From assembly GCF_000429825.1 (NCBI RefSeq), contig NZ_AUCP01000043.1:1-55358 (forward strand): a stretch of 55,358 bases of DNA. Direction: 5' to 3'. Below the pieces are notes generated by a model. It made no database searches. It was not told the origin of the DNA and saw nothing but the letters and a program-made list of their open reading frames with translations. The stretch's first letter is position 1, and every line of letters begins with the position of its first letter. Below are positions 1-8,262 of the stretch, one piece after another. This stretch comes from Cohnella thermotolerans DSM 17683 (GTDB lineage Bacteria; Bacillota; Bacilli; Paenibacillales; Paenibacillaceae). A program made the translations under genes and the position numbers.

Positions 1-303
1 AAAAAAAATGACGTTCCCGTCGGAGAATTTAGGTGGATAACGCTTGTTTCTCCCGATGAGCAAGACGGTACCGAGCTTTTACTCGAACCGAATGACCATC
101 CTGCCGCCAAAGAGTATCAAAAGAAGATATTTGCCGATGGCATCCCAGCAACAATGTTTGGCGTTGCAGATATTAATAAAGAGTACAAACGATTATTGGA
201 AAACGGCGTGAATTTTACTATGGAGCCGACAAAAATGGGCGAACTCACAATAGCTGTCTTCGACGATACATGCGGCAACCTTATTCAGATTGTGCAGAAG
301 TAA
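1..303 (+). CDS. VOC-superfamily (glyoxalase/bleomycin-resistance-like) protein, 3' part
   Basis: An open frame runs from the first base to the stop at 301-303 and gives 100 residues without a start, so the gene begins outside the window. The reading has the C-terminal half of a VOC fold: a beta-strand with ELLLEPN, then FGVADINKEYKRLLENGVNF and a closing DDTCGNLIQIVQK, which is the usual last strand carrying a metal-site glutamine or glutamate. VOC proteins include glyoxalases, dioxygenases and antibiotic-binding proteins, and the substrate cannot be told from this half. The stretch is AT-richer than the window after 3.8 kb. It is followed after only 4 bases by a second, broken VOC fragment. 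Confidence 0.8.
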   Translation, partial: KKNDVPVGEFRWITLVSPDEQDGTELLLEPNDHPAAKEYQKKIFADGIPATMFGVADINKEYKRLLENGVNFTMEPTKMGELTIAVFDDTCGNLIQIVQK

Positions 304-307
304 CTTT

Positions 308-421
308 ATGACGAAATCTCGGTACTTAAAAGAAAAAAGGAGTAGAATTTCAGATGATGGCCATGGTGGTTTTGAATTTTGGGATCCCGAGGGTAACAAG
401 CTACACACAATGGCGATATAA
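308..421 (+). pseudogene. Fragment of a second VOC-type protein
   Basis: A 37-codon frame opens with an ATG, but only its end is recognisable: GGFEFWDPEGNKLHTMAI matches the final strand of VOC proteins, where FxFxDPxGN is the hallmark. The first 13 residues are lysine- and arginine-rich and look unlike the fold. I read this as the C-terminal stub of a deleted VOC gene joined to unrelated sequence. Translation as a real 37-residue peptide cannot be excluded, but nothing supports it. Confidence 0.55.
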
Positions 422-470
422 GTTGATTAAACTAACGGGAAACGATAGTTGAATCAGACCATAAGGAACC

Positions 471-494
471 ACTCCAGCGATGGAGTGGTTTTAA
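471..494 (+). terminator. Rho-independent terminator
   Basis: CCACTCC and GGAGTGG pair around a short loop and are followed by TTTT on the plus strand. It lies just after the VOC fragments and could end their transcription. The T tract is short, so efficiency is uncertain. Confidence 0.6.
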
Positions 495-506
495 CTTTAT
501 CACACT

Positions 507-614
507 TTGCAGGTGCAACTCGATGACGAGATGATCCTGAAGGGTCGCCCATAGCCGCTCCACGCGGCCCTTGGCCTGGGGAGTGACCGCCTTGAGTTTG
601 GGAATAATTTGCAT
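507..614 (-). pseudogene. Transposase relic (DDE-type, ISNCY/IS1202-like)
   Basis: On the minus strand about 36 codons read QIIPKLKAVTPQAKGRVERL followed by WATLQDHLVIELHL. This resembles the segment around the last catalytic residue of ISNCY-type transposases, which typically read SPQAKGRIERLWGTLQDRL. The rest of the transposase is missing: upstream codons switch to unrelated sequence and downstream the frame runs into the 471-494 hairpin. No terminal inverted repeats or target duplication were seen. Family assignment is from memory of the motif. Confidence 0.6.
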
Positions 615-631
615 TGCGGGTTCCCGCGACG

Positions 632-679
632 TTTTCCCCGGTTTCGGGGAAAACCGTTTCGGCCGGTTCCCATCCGGCC
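632..679. other. Two tandem hairpins downstream of the chemotaxis receptor
   Basis: TTTTCCCCG and CGGGGAAAA form a perfect 9-bp stem with a 4-base loop at 632-653. GGCCGG and CCGGCC form a second stem at 661-679. They lie 20-67 bases beyond the stop of the minus-strand receptor gene, so they may stop or stabilise its transcript. Neither has a classic T tract outside the stem on the minus strand, so a terminator function is only a guess. Confidence 0.45.
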
Positions 680-698
680 ATCATCAGGCGGGTGGAGC

Positions 699-2420
699 TT
701 ATACTTTGAATTTACCGACTAACGTTCGTAGTGAATCCGACATTTCCCTCAGCCTGAATGCGGTTTGCAGCATTTCTTGGCTCGTTGCCGTCTGTTCCTC
801 TGTCATGGCTGCAACTTCTTCGGAGAACGAAGCGGTTTCTTCCGTAATCCTCGTAATTTCTCGGATAGACGTTTCCACGGCTTTGCTGCCGGCAGACATT
901 TGCTCTACAGTCGCAGCAACCTCCATGATTTGGGCGCTGAGGGTGTTTACTTCTGTCATTATCGTGTGGAACGATTCGCCTGCACGGATCATTGCCTCGA
1001 TACCGTTCTTTACGTCAACGCTGCCGTTATCTACTTTCACGACAAGCCCGTTAATGCCGTCTAGCATTGTTTCAATGGTTTCATTAATCTCATTGGTGGA
1101 ACGCGCAGATTGGTCAGCAAGCTTACGGATTTCATCTGCAACGACGGCAAATCCACGGCCCTGTTCGCCGGCGCGCGCCGCTTCGATTGCGGCATTCAGG
1201 GAAAGAAGATTCGTCTGGTTTGAAATATCTTGGATATAGCTTACCACTTTTCTGATTTGTTCGGACAAGCGCCCAAGCTCCGCTGCGGACGTTTGGATCT
1301 CGGAGAAGGTCGCTTCGATGCGGCCGATTTTATCCGCGTTCTGCCGCATTTCGTTGGCGCTCTGTGTTGCGACGGATTGCGTACGATGCGCAAGATCGGA
1401 TACGTCAGTCGCAGTGGAGGCAACTTGCTCCAACCCCGATACGGTTTCCTGAATAATGGCGGATATCTCTTGCGTTTGGGATACTTGATGTTCCGCCCCT
1501 TGGGCTACGCGTTGAACCGACTGGGCGATTTGGTCAGACGCCTTGGAACTCTCTTCTGCACCGTTCTTTAGCAATGTTGAAGAGCGCCCGAGTTCCTCGG
1601 TGTTTGCTTGAATGTCGGCGATCATGCTTTGTAGGCTAGCCAGCAGCAAATTAGTCTGATCGGCCAAATCCTTCGTTTCATCCTTCGTTCTCACGGAGAT
1701 TCTCTTTGTTAAATCACCGCCGGAAGAGGCGATTTCAGCGATGGCGTTCCCTACCTTGCGCACGTTGCGTGCCGTTAAGGCGCCTGTGAAATAACAAGAA
1801 ATAGCCGCGACGACAATCACTAAAACAAGCGATACGTACAACTGCTTACGAAGCTGGTCGTTCTTCTTTTCCAGCGCCGCGACACGTTCCATGGTCAGCT
1901 TTTTTTCCGTTGCGCGGAAGGTGGATAGCTGATCACGCAGGGCGTCCATATCCTTTTTTCCCGGATCCTCCTGGAAAAATTGCTGAATTCCCTTGTTGTC
2001 ATTAGCGCTCTTCATGGCAATCACTTTCTCGCCGGCGACTCGAATCCACTCTTCAACGTTCTTCTGAATGGCTTTCAGCTTGTCCTGTTGGCTCGGGTTA
2101 TCAGCAACAAGCTTAAAAAGAGAATCGTAATGTACCGTCCATTTCTGTTTACCATTATAGTAAGGGTCTAAATATTTGGTGTCCCCAGTTATAACAAAGC
2201 CACGTTGTCCCGTTTCCATATCGACAAGATCTTTCTCAATGGATTGAGCCAAACTATGTACTTCCATATCGTGATTTATAATAAACTCGGTCTCCTTTTG
2301 AAAAGCCGACAGCTGTTTGGTCACGCTAAGGATTTCGAAGACAAAGCAGATTACGACGACTAAAAAACCGATAGCGATTTTGTTTTGGATGCGGTTAAAC
2401 CGGATCGATGGGCGTTTCAT
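699..2420 (-). CDS. Methyl-accepting chemotaxis protein with CHASE3-type sensor
   Basis: The 573-residue protein is a membrane chemoreceptor that passes signals to CheA/CheW. A membrane segment lies near residues 14-32, followed by an outside domain with the [19 protein letters not shown] and YLDPY pattern typical of CHASE3. A second membrane segment is near 194-214, then a HAMP linker, then a long coiled-coil signalling domain with the hairpin tip [19 protein letters not shown] and [16 protein letters not shown]. The ligand is unknown, because CHASE3 domains are rarely assigned. The ATG at 2420 is preceded by AAGGAG at suitable spacing. It has no chemotaxis neighbours and stands among gene relics as the only intact gene in the first 3.8 kb. 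Confidence 0.93.
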   Translation of the reverse strand: MKRPSIRFNRIQNKIAIGFLVVVICFVFEILSVTKQLSAFQKETEFIINHDMEVHSLAQSIEKDLVDMETGQRGFVITGDTKYLDPYYNGKQKWTVHYDSLFKLVADNPSQQDKLKAIQKNVEEWIRVAGEKVIAMKSANDNKGIQQFFQEDPGKKDMDALRDQLSTFRATEKKLTMERVAALEKKNDQLRKQLYVSLVLVIVVAAISCYFTGALTARNVRKVGNAIAEIASSGGDLTKRISVRTKDETKDLADQTNLLLASLQSMIADIQANTEELGRSSTLLKNGAEESSKASDQIAQSVQRVAQGAEHQVSQTQEISAIIQETVSGLEQVASTATDVSDLAHRTQSVATQSANEMRQNADKIGRIEATFSEIQTSAAELGRLSEQIRKVVSYIQDISNQTNLLSLNAAIEAARAGEQGRGFAVVADEIRKLADQSARSTNEINETIETMLDGINGLVVKVDNGSVDVKNGIEAMIRAGESFHTIMTEVNTLSAQIMEVAATVEQMSAGSKAVETSIREITRITEETASFSEEVAAMTEEQTATSQEMLQTAFRLREMSDSLRTLVGKFKV

Positions 2421-2817
2421 TCAGTCAGCACTCCTTGTTGCATGAACGATGTATGTATATTGAAAATCATTTGCTGCGGGTTGTTGCATGTCCCATCTTC
2501 ATGTTAATTTTTTTCAAATTAAGCGTATTCAAACCATTTTTCTCTTTATGCTGGGCATCCTCTCCTGGCACATATCCCGTACTGCAAAATTTGGCGTGTA
2601 GTGCGCGTTGCGCAAATGGCTTCTGACTCATTCGGCAGTGGATCGAGATGACAGGCTTAAAACGTCCCGCCCTTCGAATCATTTCTCCCCCCCGTTTCAA
2701 TCCACGCGTATATGCTTATTTTATTGTCAAAGCACAATCTATGTAAAGCAAGCCATGCACGGCAGTGATACCCCATTTCAAAACTTCATGCCTTGCCAAT
2801 CCTTAAACAATTAATCC
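2421..2817. other. Gene-free stretch upstream of the chemotaxis receptor
   Basis: No convincing gene is seen in these roughly 400 AT-rich bases. A minus-strand frame at 2467-2700 exists, but its composition is not protein-like and it has no family resemblance. The receptor promoter should lie here, but I could not identify good -35/-10 boxes or a SigD-type box. A 15-base sequence at 2694-2708 resembles the end of type I-C CRISPR repeats; see the findings. Confidence 0.5.
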
Positions 2818-3000
2818 TTACTTTTTTATAACTAACTGCTTAAATCCGAACTCAATCAAAGCTTGGCAAGCTTCTGTGGCAAAGCCTGTATTCCAGTAAT
2901 CACAATGAATAAAGAATCCTAGTTCACCGTTGTTATTTCTTGAATAAGGATAGGGAAGCATAATCGTAGTCTCTGCGATTTCACGTTGGCTGACTAAAGT
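2818..3000 (-). pseudogene. C-terminal fragment of a GNAT (RimJ/RimL-type) acetyltransferase
   Basis: The minus strand reads SQREIAETTIMLPYPYSRNN, then GELGFFIHCDYWNTGFATEA and CQALIEFGFKQLVIKK before a stop. This is the acetyl-CoA-binding heart of a ribosomal-protein-type N-acetyltransferase (ELGF-x-yW-x-GyAtEA). An in-frame stop at 3001-3003 cuts it off upstream, so the N-terminal part is gone and motif A itself is shortened: the Q/RxxGxG/A loop is degenerate. The remaining 60 codons cannot form an enzyme. Confidence 0.75.
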
Positions 3001-3081
3001 TTATTCCAATTATTAGAGTGCCAATAACCCGTTTTTATCTTACGTTCCGCCTATATAGTGAGAGGAAAAAAATGGTGAATA

Positions 3082-3370
3082 GCACCTCGTCGGTCACTCT
3101 ATTGGGATAAGGGGTGTCCGGCTTCCCGATGAGGTGCATCACATAAAAGCTTGCGCGGGATTATAGCAACGTCACCGTATGATGGCAGGTTAAGGGACTA
3201 CGCATTCGCGGGACTTTGCCCGGTCTAAGGTTGCTCCCGGAGCCGAATGTTCGACTCCCGAGGACAGGAAACAAAACGGGGTACCGTGCGAGGAAGGCAG
3301 AGGCTTCCGATAGTGGGCTTCGCGTGGTGGCAGGCAAATAACCCAATGGGAGGCGACGCTGGCAATCCAT
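3082..3370. other. Candidate structured RNA or mobile-RNA relic
   Basis: A 12-bp stem pairs 3082-3093 (GCACCTCGTCGG) with 3126-3137 (CCGATGAGGTGC), and the following 230 bases are rich in short helices, such as GGAAG/CTTCC near 3291-3308, with no reading frame that looks like a protein in either strand. Short frames overlap on both strands with no preference, as expected for non-coding sequence. The stretch is more GC-rich than its flanks. It may be a non-coding RNA or the non-coding part of an intron or insertion, and I could not match it to tmRNA, RNase P, 6S or known riboswitches by eye. Confidence 0.35.
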
Positions 3371-3764
3371 TTGGGTTACGAATTTCTCTTATAAATCGTT
3401 GTACTAGAGCATCTCGGGCAGCATTTCGCTCCGTCAACGATTTTATACCGCTTAAAATAATGGCCAAATTCGCAATGATATTTCTTTTTCCAAAACACAA
3501 GCATATAAATCAACTCTCTTTCGATTTCTATTAAATTCCTTTATAACAGCAGCGGTATAGTTCTATAAGACTACTACTATAGTATCATACATTGGCGTAA
3601 TATGGAAGATGGTGTATGGTGGCGGAAGGGGTTGAACATAAGTAGCGAAGACGTGAAAAAAAGGTATTCAAGCTGAAAAAGAAGAGCGAGCAATTATCGG
3701 ATGGTGGGCATGCTTTGGTTGGGCTTAGAAGTAACGGTTGTCCTTACAAAAGGATAAGCTGATA
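3371..3764. other. Decayed gene-free stretch
   Basis: AT-rich sequence with many stops on both strands. Frames on the two strands at 3225-3534 overlap fully and none resembles a family I know. Around 3604-3760 short plus-strand pieces rich in charged residues are broken by stops, suggesting a degraded gene served by the terminator at 3765-3795. Confidence 0.4.
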
Positions 3765-3795
3765 AAGATGCTGGATGGAACCAGCGTCTTTTTTT
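3765..3795 (+). terminator. Rho-independent terminator
   Basis: AAGATGCTGG pairs with CCAGCGTCTT (one G-T) around a 6-base loop and is followed by a run of T. It sits 65 bases before tag on the same strand, so it isolates tag from the decayed region upstream. Confidence 0.8.
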
Positions 3796-3860
3796 GATTA
3801 CAAGTCCTCTATGATATGATGATTGTAATCGACGTTGTGGACAAGAAGGAGGCAACACGT

Positions 3861-4442
3861 ATGACCGACCAACGGATACGCTGCGGCTGGGTGAACGACA
3901 GTCCGTTGTACATCCGCTATCATGACGAGGAATGGGGCGTTCCGGTGCACGACGATCGGAAGCTGTTCGAATTTCTGACTTTGGAAAGCGCGCAAGCCGG
4001 CTTGAGCTGGTACACGATCTTGCGCAAACGGGAGCATTACCGGGAGGCGTTCGCCGGGTTCGATCCCGAGATCGTGGCCCGGTTCGACGAACGAAAACTG
4101 CAGGAGTTGATGCTCAATGAGGGCATCGTCCGGAACCGGTTGAAGCTCGAGGCGGCCATCCGCAACGCCGCGGCGTTCCTGAAGGTGCAGGAGGAATTCG
4201 GCAGCTTCGACGCCTACATCTGGCGCTTCGTCGACGGCCGGCCGATCCGCAACCGGTGGAAGGAGCTGAAGGACGTGCCCGCTTCTACTCCGATTTCGGA
4301 CGCCTTGAGCAAAGACTTGAAGAAACGCGGCTTCTCTTTCGTAGGTTCGACGATCTGCTACGCGCATATGCAGGCGACCGGGATGGTGCAGGATCATCTC
4401 ACCTGCTGCTTCCGTCACGAGGAGATCGCTTCCCAATATTAA
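3861..4442 (+). CDS. tag: DNA-3-methyladenine glycosylase I
   Basis: This 193-residue base-excision repair enzyme removes 3-methyladenine from alkylated DNA. The N-terminus has the Tag pattern RCGWVNDSPLYIRYHDEEWG with Cys8 and His21, and the C-terminus has DHLTCC, which together correspond to the zinc ligands of the E. coli enzyme. The middle LESAQAGLSWYTILRKRE is also characteristic of the family. Length is normal. The ATG at 3861 is chosen over an upstream in-frame one because AAGGAGG lies 8 bases before it. It appears to be a single-gene unit, converging with the minus-strand kinase gene that follows. Confidence 0.95.
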   Translation: MTDQRIRCGWVNDSPLYIRYHDEEWGVPVHDDRKLFEFLTLESAQAGLSWYTILRKREHYREAFAGFDPEIVARFDERKLQELMLNEGIVRNRLKLEAAIRNAAAFLKVQEEFGSFDAYIWRFVDGRPIRNRWKELKDVPASTPISDALSKDLKKRGFSFVGSTICYAHMQATGMVQDHLTCCFRHEEIASQY

Positions 4443-4498
4443 GCGCACAAGGGGGCTCGGCGCATGATCGCGACCTTTCCTTGAAGATAAACAAGCCG

Positions 4499-5962
4499 CT
4501 ACATCTCATCCGCCAGCGGCAGTTCGAACCAAAAAACGACGCCTTCCTTCGTATTGTAATTCCCATAAGGGGATTGATGCATGTCCATGATCCCTTTGAC
4601 GATGGACAGCCCGAGCCCGGTGCCGCCGTCGTCGCGCTTTCTGGCTTTGTCGGCTTTATAGAAGCTCTCCCATACCTGATCCAACTCCTCTTCAGGAATA
4701 GCGGGGCCCGTATTGAAGACCGAGACCCGGGCCCGGCCGGCGACCGCCTCCAGCGACACCCGGACAAGCCCCGGCTTGCGGGCGAACTTTGCGGCGTTCG
4801 TAATATAGTTGTTGATTACGCGGGCAATTTTTGGCTCGTCGCCGATCACCCAATGGACGTTCGGTTGAAGCTCAAGCTCGAAACGAACGTCCTTCGGATC
4901 GTATAATTTCCGCAGTCTGGTCATCGTCTGGCGGATGCTCGCCTGAATGTCGAAAGGCTCCGGATAATAATACGCCTGCCCGGACTCCAGTTGGGACAGG
5001 AGAAGCAGTTCCCTGACCAGTTCGTTCATCTTCTTCGCCTCATCGATAATCACTTCGCAATATTCGTTTCGGCTCGCGGCATCTTCGTTGACGCTCTGGC
5101 GCAGCCCTTCCGCGTACCCCTGTATAAGGGCGATAGGCGTCTTCAACTCGTGAGACACGTTGGAGACGAACATTCGCCGCATTTCTTCCAGACGGTTTTT
5201 GCGGTTCAGCTCCGTTTCCAGCTGTTCGTTCTTCCCTTTCAATTCACGAATGAATTGATCGATGATGCTTGACAGCTTGTTCATGTCTCTCCCCAGAGCT
5301 CCCAACTCATCACGCCGTTTCTCCTGCCAGCCGCGGCTGAAATCGAACTGGGTCATCCGGTGAGCCAATTGCTGCAAGCCGACAATAGGCTTCGAGAAGT
5401 AGGTGGCGAATTGGATCGCCCACAGGCAAGCAACGACAAGGAAGAGCCCGCAGACGAGCAGCAGAAACTGGTTGAAAATTCGGACGTTTTTTTCGGTAGG
5501 CGCCATGTTGGAACTGAGAGAAACGATGCTGCCGTTCGGCAGCAGACGGTACGTCGCCAGATTGACCATGTTATGGTCGGCTTCCTCGCGTTCCCGGACG
5601 ATGGTCTCTCCGGCCTGCAATCGGGCCCGCTCGCGGCTGTCGAACGATTCCTGCATCTGGCGTTCCTTCTCGTCTTTCGGGCTTCTTGTGCTATAGATCG
5701 TTTTGCCGTCACGGCTGTAGATGTCGATGGAGGCCTGGCTCCGATAAAGCGCACCCTGCACGATCCGTTCGAAGGACGGACTGTCGGTCGCAGCTCCTTG
5801 CTCGACGATCCGGTCGCTGAGCGCCCGCAGCTCGTTCGTCTTGAGCCAGACGTAATAGGGCTTAAGGAACAGCAAATTGGCGACGACAAGGCACAGGACG
5901 AGGAGGCCCATAAACGACAGAAATGCCAGTAAAAATTGCGTGCGTATCGGCTTATTCCTCAT
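4499..5962 (-). CDS. Membrane sensor histidine kinase
   Basis: The 487-residue protein is a classical two-component sensor kinase. Membrane segments lie near residues 10-33 and 160-190 and flank an extracytoplasmic domain of about 125 residues. A HAMP linker follows, then the dimerisation box [20 protein letters not shown] with phospho-acceptor His271, an N box [10 protein letters not shown] and a G box [18 protein letters not shown]. The start overlaps the end of an OmpR-type response-regulator gene, the usual regulator-kinase order, but that regulator is truncated at about 6150. The kinase therefore appears intact while its cognate partner is lost. The signal is unknown. Confidence 0.93.
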   Translation of the reverse strand: MRNKPIRTQFLLAFLSFMGLLVLCLVVANLLFLKPYYVWLKTNELRALSDRIVEQGAATDSPSFERIVQGALYRSQASIDIYSRDGKTIYSTRSPKDEKERQMQESFDSRERARLQAGETIVREREEADHNMVNLATYRLLPNGSIVSLSSNMAPTEKNVRIFNQFLLLVCGLFLVVACLWAIQFATYFSKPIVGLQQLAHRMTQFDFSRGWQEKRRDELGALGRDMNKLSSIIDQFIRELKGKNEQLETELNRKNRLEEMRRMFVSNVSHELKTPIALIQGYAEGLRQSVNEDAASRNEYCEVIIDEAKKMNELVRELLLLSQLESGQAYYYPEPFDIQASIRQTMTRLRKLYDPKDVRFELELQPNVHWVIGDEPKIARVINNYITNAAKFARKPGLVRVSLEAVAGRARVSVFNTGPAIPEEELDQVWESFYKADKARKRDDGGTGLGLSIVKGIMDMHQSPYGNYNTKEGVVFWFELPLADEM

Positions 5963-6151
5963 CCCGCACCTCGAATCGATAGCCTTTGCCTCGAACCGTC
6001 TGAATGAACCGGCCGTAAGGGGACAGCTTCATTCGCAGCCTGTTGATATGCGTATCGACCGTCCGCAAGTCGCCGAAATAATCGAACCCCCACACCTTCT
6101 CCAGCAGTTGCTCGCGCGACAGGACGATGCCTTCGTTGCGAATAAGCGAAG
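5952..6151 (-). pseudogene. C-terminal stub of an OmpR/PhoB-type response regulator
   Basis: The minus strand reads [20 protein letters not shown] and [20 protein letters not shown], ending [12 protein letters not shown]. This is the recognition helix and wing of a winged-helix output domain. The receiver domain and the first part of the output domain are missing: just beyond SLIRNEG the sequence changes abruptly near 6151 to unrelated DNA. The stop lies inside the start of the kinase gene, the overlap expected of an intact pair. This is a deletion or rearrangement junction rather than a simple frameshift. Confidence 0.85.
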
Positions 6152-6204
6152 CTTACGTGCAGGGTCTGATCCGCGACAAGCGGTATATGCGCGATGTGTA
6201 TTAA
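6148..6204 (+). pseudogene. C-terminal stub of an unidentified plus-strand gene
   Basis: On the plus strand, [18 protein letters not shown] followed by TAA reads like a genuine protein end and begins exactly where the response-regulator homology stops. It is probably the other side of the same deletion. The parent family is not recognised. The 290 bases up to the YesM-type kinase hold no other gene-like sequence. Confidence 0.3.
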
Positions 6205-6380
6205 ATCATGAAGCCGCTTCGAAGCCGGGCGATGCCGATAAATCGGGTGACGGCCAGCCGGGCCGGGAAGCAAAGCCAGGCGAAGTGAAAGGATAGAAAT
6301 TGCGGTTGGGAGGAGGAAGAGCCTCCGGGCTAATAAACTCCGCAACCGAAGCCTAAAAAAAGCTCGCACCGCCCCAAAGA

Positions 6381-6418
6381 AATAAGCGCTTTCAATAATA
6401 GGAAACGTGCATTACAAT
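6381..6418 (+). promoter_or_regulatory. Candidate cre site and -10 box of the rhamnosidase locus
   Basis: AATAAGCGCTTTCA at 6381-6394 matches the CcpA cre consensus TGAAAGCGCTTTCA at 12 of 14 positions. TACAAT at 6413-6418 is a good -10, but the -35 is weak (TTTCAA at 6390, 17 bases away, overlapping the cre). The layout suggests glucose repression of the kinase-regulator pair and whatever reads through. Confidence 0.5.
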
Positions 6419-6495
6419 GAAATGAACCTCCATCTCAAGCGTCCTAATTCCATTCTTAGGCCGCTTATTTGTCTAGGAAGGAAGGCTGCCATGAC

Positions 6496-8262
6496 ATGAC
6501 CGGTCACCTCCGCAAGCTTGCGAATCGGTTCCGCTTCCGCAAAGTCCGCAGCCGCTTTTTTGCCGCGATGATTTTGCTCTCGCTTCCGCCGCTCGTCGTG
6601 CTCGGCTACGTGTCCTTCGACATCGCCAAAGATACGCTCACGGAGAACAACACGAAGACGAACAACGATCACTTGCGGACATCGAGCGAGGTGGCGGACC
6701 TTCTAATGCGCAATATCGTGAACTTGAACCGGTTCATCGTTCTGAACGAGGAGATCCGGGACGATCTGCGGGAGAGCGAGATCAAGAACAGCGTAGAGCT
6801 GAGCGAGATGAACACGCTCACGGTCAATCGGCTGCAGAAGATCATTAACAGCAATTCCTTCGACACCCGGTTCGTCAACTCCTTATGCATCCTCGATCTT
6901 CATTATCAAACGTACTGCTGGGGAAGATCCGACGACGCCGGAATCTATGAGACGCCGAATAAAAAGCAAGCGATCGAGCAATCGGAATGGTACGGGCAGG
7001 CGGTCGAAGCGCAGGGGCGCGTCGTGTTTCTCAGCTACAACGTGCTGGAGGACAGAAGCGACTCGTTCTCGACGGTGAAGCTCTTCCGGGATTCGGAGAG
7101 CGCGGACGGCAAGCCGATCGGACTGATCGTCACCAATCTCTCGAAAGCCATGTTCGGCAGCGTCTTTAACGGAAGCCAGGACAACGGGCAGTTTCTGGCG
7201 ATCGACTCCTCCGGCCATCCGGCCCGCATTGTCTATCCGGAAGAGGAGTCCCTGCCGAAGCTCGCTCCCGGCGGCTACGACCAACTGATGGCTCAGCTTC
7301 AGCAGCAAGGCTACCTGATTAGTGAATTCCGCAATCAGACGACCCAGTGGATATTCGTTCATATCATCCGGGAAAGCCAGCTGTTCAAGCAGTCGAACCG
7401 AATCGGCACGTTTACCTTTTTGATCGCCTCCTTAATCGCGCTTGTCGCGCTGATCATTTCCTATATCGTCTCCGGCACGATCACCCGCCCTCTCCTGCAG
7501 CTTAAAAAGATGATGATCGATTGGAACAAAGGCTCGCGCGCGATCGGCGGGACGTTCAAGGAGGACGAAGTCGGCGCGATCGGGGAAACGTTCAAACGAT
7601 TGGCCATGGAAAATCAAGAATTGGACGCTCAGCTGTATCATACGAAACTAAAGGAACGGGAAGCGGAGCTTCGGGCGCTGCAGGCGCAGATCAAGCCGCA
7701 TTTTCTCTATAACACGCTGGATTCGATCTATTGGATGGCCAGGCTGAGGAAAACGGAAGAAGCGGCGGCGATGGCGCTGGCCTTGTCCGAAAGCTTCAAG
7801 CTCAGCTTGAACAAAGGCGTCGAGACGATTCCCGTCTTCAAGGAATTGAAGCATATCGAGCATTACATGACGATTCAGAACATCCGCTACAACGGGCGGT
7901 TCCGCTATGAAGCGAGCGTCGAGCCTTCCATGATGGGCTACGAGATGCTCAAGCTGATTCTCCAGCCGCTGGTTGAGAACGCCATCTGCCACGGCCTTGA
8001 GCCGAAGGTGGGGGAGGGCGTCATCCGGATTGAAGGCCGGCTCAATGGGGACTTCCTGGTCTTCGCCGTGGAAGACGACGGCGTAGGCATGGACGACGTC
8101 TCCCGAACGGAGCAAGGCTACGGTCTGCGCAATGTCAAGGAGCGGATGCTGCTCTATTACGGTCCTTCGAGCTCCTTCGCCATCCGAAGCGAGCCGGGGC
8201 GCGGCACCCGCATCGAGATCCGCTTCAAGCCATTTCCGAACGAGGTGAAGCCCCATGCTTAA
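6496..8262 (+). CDS. YesM-type sensor histidine kinase
   Basis: The 588-residue protein is a membrane kinase of the LytS/YesM class that pairs with AraC-type response regulators controlling carbohydrate genes. Membrane segments are near residues 18-40 and 305-327 with an extracellular sensor domain between them. A HAMP linker follows, then the His_kinase box ALQAQIKPHFLYNTLDSIYW with phospho-acceptor His402, and an ATPase domain with LVENAICHGL near 494 and EDDGVGMDD near 525. An in-frame TTG lies upstream at 6469, but the ATG at 6496 has AGGAAGG about 10 bases before it. The stop overlaps the start of the regulator gene by 8 bases, so translation is coupled. Confidence 0.93.
   Translation: MTGHLRKLANRFRFRKVRSRFFAAMILLSLPPLVVLGYVSFDIAKDTLTENNTKTNNDHLRTSSEVADLLMRNIVNLNRFIVLNEEIRDDLRESEIKNSVELSEMNTLTVNRLQKIINSNSFDTRFVNSLCILDLHYQTYCWGRSDDAGIYETPNKKQAIEQSEWYGQAVEAQGRVVFLSYNVLEDRSDSFSTVKLFRDSESADGKPIGLIVTNLSKAMFGSVFNGSQDNGQFLAIDSSGHPARIVYPEEESLPKLAPGGYDQLMAQLQQQGYLISEFRNQTTQWIFVHIIRESQLFKQSNRIGTFTFLIASLIALVALIISYIVSGTITRPLLQLKKMMIDWNKGSRAIGGTFKEDEVGAIGETFKRLAMENQELDAQLYHTKLKEREAELRALQAQIKPHFLYNTLDSIYWMARLRKTEEAAAMALALSESFKLSLNKGVETIPVFKELKHIEHYMTIQNIRYNGRFRYEASVEPSMMGYEMLKLILQPLVENAICHGLEPKVGEGVIRIEGRLNGDFLVFAVEDDGVGMDDVSRTEQGYGLRNVKERMLLYYGPSSSFAIRSEPGRGTRIEIRFKPFPNEVKPHA

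Noticed and set aside
2467..2700. A 77-codon minus-strand frame upstream of the chemotaxis receptor
   Set aside because: No ribosome site and random composition, and it probably lies in the receptor's promoter region.
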